6,700 nucleotides of DNA from Methanobacteriota archaeon (GTDB taxonomy: Archaea > Thermoplasmatota > Thermoplasmata > RBG-16-68-12), in assembly GCA_005878325.1 (NCBI GenBank), contig VBMR01000132.1, forward strand, positions 1 to 6,700, written 5' to 3'. The first letter of the stretch is position 1. Each line of letters begins with the position of its first letter. Shown here piece after piece: positions 4,645 to 6,700 of this stretch. Below the pieces are notes generated by a model. It saw only the letters and a list, made by a program, of their open reading frames with translations. It did not search any database and was not told the origin of the DNA. Position numbers and translations under genes: made by a program.

Positions 4645-5688
4645 GTGCAAGTGAACCTCGATGGCAGCCCGCGCGAGCTGAGGACCGTCTGGCTGGAAGA
4701 CGGCCTCGTCAAGATGATCGACCAGCGGTACCTCCCGTTCGAGGTCCGCATCTACGAGGCGAAGAACGCGGAGGAGGTCGCGATGGCGATCGAGGACATG
4801 GTCGTGCGGGGCGCCCCCGCCATCGGCGCGACCGCCGCGTTCGGGATCGCCCAGGCGGCGGGGCAGGGTGCGAGTTTGAAAGAGGTCGGGGAGCGGTTTC
4901 GGAAGACCCGTCCGACGGGACAGGATCTGTTCTTCGCGATCGATTTCATGATGCGAGCCGCCGCGGAGCAAGAGGACCTCGTCGCGGCGTCGGGGCGGTA
5001 CGCCCTCGAAGACATCGAGCGTTGCCGGAAAATCGGCGAACACGGTGCTCCCCTCATCAAGAACGGAAGCCGAATCCTCACGCACTGCAATGCGGGTGCT
5101 CTGGCGACCGTGGATATCGGCACGGTGATGGCCCCGCTTCGAGTCGCGAAGGAGATGGGCCGACGCTTCTTCGTGTACGTCGACGAGACACGGCCGCGGT
5201 TGCAAGGCTCGCGGCTCACCGCCTGGGAACTCCTCCAGGAAGGAATCGAGCATGCGATCATCACGGACGGCGCCGCGGGACACTTCCTCGGTCGGGGCGA
5301 GGTGGACCTCGTCCTCACCGGGGCGGACCGAATCGCCGCGAACGGGGACGTCGCGAACAAGATCGGGACCTACGGGAAAGCCGTGGTCGCCCGAGAAAAC
5401 CACGTACCGTTCTACGTCGCCGCGCCCACCAGCACGATCGACTTCGACCTGCCGTCGGGGGACAAGATCCCGATCGAGGAGCGATCGCCGCAGGAGGTGC
5501 TCCACTTGGACGGTAAACCCATCGCGCCAAAAGAGAGCCCGGCCCGGAACCCGTCGTTCGATGTGACTCCGGCCAAGTACATCACGGGCATCATCACGGA
5601 GAAGGGAATCGTGAAGCCAGGTCTCCTGCGGTCCCTTCGAAAGTCGCCCCCGGCCAAGAAGAAGAAGGCCACGACCGCTCGTCGGTAG
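4645..5688 (+). CDS. mtnA: S-methyl-5-thioribose-1-phosphate isomerase
   Basis: MtnA converts methylthioribose-1-phosphate to methylthioribulose-1-phosphate in the methionine salvage (MTA recycling) pathway, in the cytosol. It belongs to the eIF2B-alpha/beta/delta-like superfamily. Seen: the N-terminal TVWLEDG..KMIDQRYLP typical of MtnA; RGAPAIG at 55-61; THCNAGALAT at 146-155 with the family's catalytic Cys148; DETRPRLQGSRLTAWEL at 180-196; TGADRI at 225-230 with the catalytic Asp228; NGDVANKIGTY at 233-243; and NPSFDVTPAKYITGIITE at 302-319. The full-length core is intact. The last dozen residues are a lysine-rich tail (SPPAKKKKATTARR) that looks non-catalytic. Ribose-1,5-bisphosphate isomerase and aIF2B-like proteins are relatives, but the DETRPRLQG and NPSFDVTP motifs favour MtnA. 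It is third in a probable operon with two small coiled-coil proteins. Confidence 0.93.
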   Translation: MQVNLDGSPRELRTVWLEDGLVKMIDQRYLPFEVRIYEAKNAEEVAMAIEDMVVRGAPAIGATAAFGIAQAAGQGASLKEVGERFRKTRPTGQDLFFAIDFMMRAAAEQEDLVAASGRYALEDIERCRKIGEHGAPLIKNGSRILTHCNAGALATVDIGTVMAPLRVAKEMGRRFFVYVDETRPRLQGSRLTAWELLQEGIEHAIITDGAAGHFLGRGEVDLVLTGADRIAANGDVANKIGTYGKAVVARENHVPFYVAAPTSTIDFDLPSGDKIPIEERSPQEVLHLDGKPIAPKESPARNPSFDVTPAKYITGIITEKGIVKPGLLRSLRKSPPAKKKKATTARR

Positions 5689-5697
5689 GCGCAACCG

Positions 5698-5705
5698 CTT
5701 TTACC
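5698..5705 (+). promoter_or_regulatory. TATA-like element for nop5, close behind mtnA
   Basis: The plus strand reads CTTTTACC, starting 10 bases after the mtnA stop. Its centre lies about 27 bases before the nop5 ATG at 5728, consistent with a leaderless transcript. The four-T run could also help terminate the mtnA message. Confidence 0.5.
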
Positions 5706-5727
5706 CGAGTTCCCCTTCCGCCGCCCG

Positions 5728-6700
5728 ATGCAGCTCCTGACGACCTGGTTTGGTTCCTTCCTCGTCGACGAGGGAAAGGTCGTCCACCAGCGGCTGTTCC
5801 CAAAAGACGCCGACGCCATCGCGGAACGGCTGGGCCGAATCGAGGATTGGAAGGTCCTGGACGAGGAACGGGAGCTCATGTCCCTCGCCGAGGAGGTCTT
5901 CGTCATCGAGCCCCGGCTGGAGCGGGCCGGAGGGAATCTGACGAAAGACCGAGGGCCGTTTCTCGACCCGACGGCCTTCGGGTACGGGCCCGATCTCCTC
6001 CATGCCGCCATGGTACGACTCGCTCGAGGTCGAATCCGACGTGCAACGGGTCCGGAAGACCATCTTCGACAGGCGATCGGCGCCCTCGACGAGATCTTGG
6101 AGCAAGAGAACGCCCTCCTGGAGCGGCTCCGCGAATGGTACGGACTTCACTTCCCCGAACTCGCGCAGACCGTGGATCCGTCGAGTTACGTCGACCTGAT
6201 CGCGACGCACGGACGGCGGGAGCGAATGCCCCTGCCCCCTCCGGACAGCGTCGGAGCCGTCCTGGGGGAACCGGAGGAGGACCAGTTGATGGCCTTCGCG
6301 GCCCTCGCGAAATCCGTCGGCGAACGGAGGAAGGCGATTGAAGGGTATGTCGAACACTCGGTCCGGGAACTAGCTCCCAACGTGGCGGAGCTCACGGGCC
6401 CGATGATCGCAGCTCGACTCGTGAGCTTGGCAGGAGGCGTCGAGAAGCTCGCCCGCGCCCCGGCGGGGACCGTCCAGTTGCTCGGGGCCGAACGGGCTCT
6501 GTTCCGACATCTCCGGTCGGGTTCGCGGCCTCCCAAGCACGGAGTCCTATTCCAGCACCCGTGGGTCCATCGTTCGCCCCGATGGCAGCGAGGTGCCGTC
6601 GCGCGCGCGTTCGCTGGACGCATCTCGATGGCCGCTCGGGCGGATGCGTACACCAAACGGCGGATCGCCCCGGATCTCCTGAAAGATCTCGAAGGTGCGA
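5728..6700 (+). CDS. nop5: C/D-box RNP protein Nop5 (Nop56/58-like), cut by window edge
   Basis: Nop5 is the scaffold of archaeal C/D-box RNPs. It links fibrillarin to L7Ae-bound guide RNA for 2'-O-methylation of rRNA and tRNA. The visible 324 codons contain an N-terminal fibrillarin-binding domain (about residues 1-110), a long helical coiled-coil region (about 115-215, with LDEILEQENALLERLREWYGL), and the Nop RNA-binding domain. The latter has ELTGPMIAARLVSLAGGVEKLA at about 221-242 and the signature LLGAERALFRHL, then PPKHGVLFQHP at 251-278. Its end, including any Lys-rich tail, is beyond the right edge. The ATG fits a leaderless transcript from the TATA-like element. In most archaea fibrillarin (flpA) follows nop5, so it is expected just outside the window. 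Confidence 0.95.
   Translation, partial: MQLLTTWFGSFLVDEGKVVHQRLFPKDADAIAERLGRIEDWKVLDEERELMSLAEEVFVIEPRLERAGGNLTKDRGPFLDPTAFGYGPDLLHAAMVRLARGRIRRATGPEDHLRQAIGALDEILEQENALLERLREWYGLHFPELAQTVDPSSYVDLIATHGRRERMPLPPPDSVGAVLGEPEEDQLMAFAALAKSVGERRKAIEGYVEHSVRELAPNVAELTGPMIAARLVSLAGGVEKLARAPAGTVQLLGAERALFRHLRSGSRPPKHGVLFQHPWVHRSPRWQRGAVARAFAGRISMAARADAYTKRRIAPDLLKDLEGA

Noticed and set aside
4561..5694. A 377-codon minus-strand frame
   Set aside because: It is antisense to mtnA, whose motifs are unambiguous; it has no family features of its own.
5701..6357. A 218-codon minus-strand frame
   Set aside because: It is antisense to nop5, which carries intact family signatures throughout.

Overview
The window reads as a GC-rich archaeal chromosome segment. 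Evidence for Archaea: a Nop5/Nop56 C/D-box RNP protein, a Csl4 exosome subunit, a METTL5-type N6-adenine methyltransferase, TATA boxes about 25-30 bases ahead of starts, several near-leaderless genes, and a tRNA without encoded CCA. The aa3-type oxidase subunits point to an aerobic lifestyle. The glyA start resembles the archaeal (Thermoplasma-like) serine hydroxymethyltransferase, so a GC-rich aerobic member of the Thermoplasmatota is my best guess. That placement is inference.

Left part (1-2192, all minus strand, transcribed leftward from about 2240): a METTL5-like rRNA methyltransferase, then csl4, then a 54-residue small protein, then the 5' part of glyA, which is cut by the left edge. 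Each of these has a plausible TATA box of its own. The csl4 box lies across the methyltransferase stop codon. The Csl4 protein is odd: its zinc ribbon lacks the fourth cysteine and it carries an Arg/Gly/Asp-rich tail of about 60 residues.

Middle (2193-3711): a divergent intergenic region, then a two-gene plus-strand unit for cytochrome c oxidase subunits III and IV. The catalytic subunits I and II are not beside it. A minus-strand tRNA-Val(CAC) with its own perfectly spaced TATA box converges on this unit.

Right part (3781-6700, all plus strand): a 101-residue protein I do not recognise; then a likely operon of two short tandem-duplicated coiled-coil proteins followed by mtnA (methylthioribose-1-phosphate isomerase, methionine salvage); then nop5, which has its own promoter and runs off the right edge.

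Most of the window is housekeeping: RNA processing and modification, one-carbon metabolism, respiration and methionine salvage. I see no mobile element, CRISPR array, defence system or other clearly new multi-gene system. The items most worth a second look are the paralogous coiled-coil pair upstream of mtnA, the modified Csl4, the unrecognised small proteins, and the ambiguous stretch between the methyltransferase and the oxidase genes.
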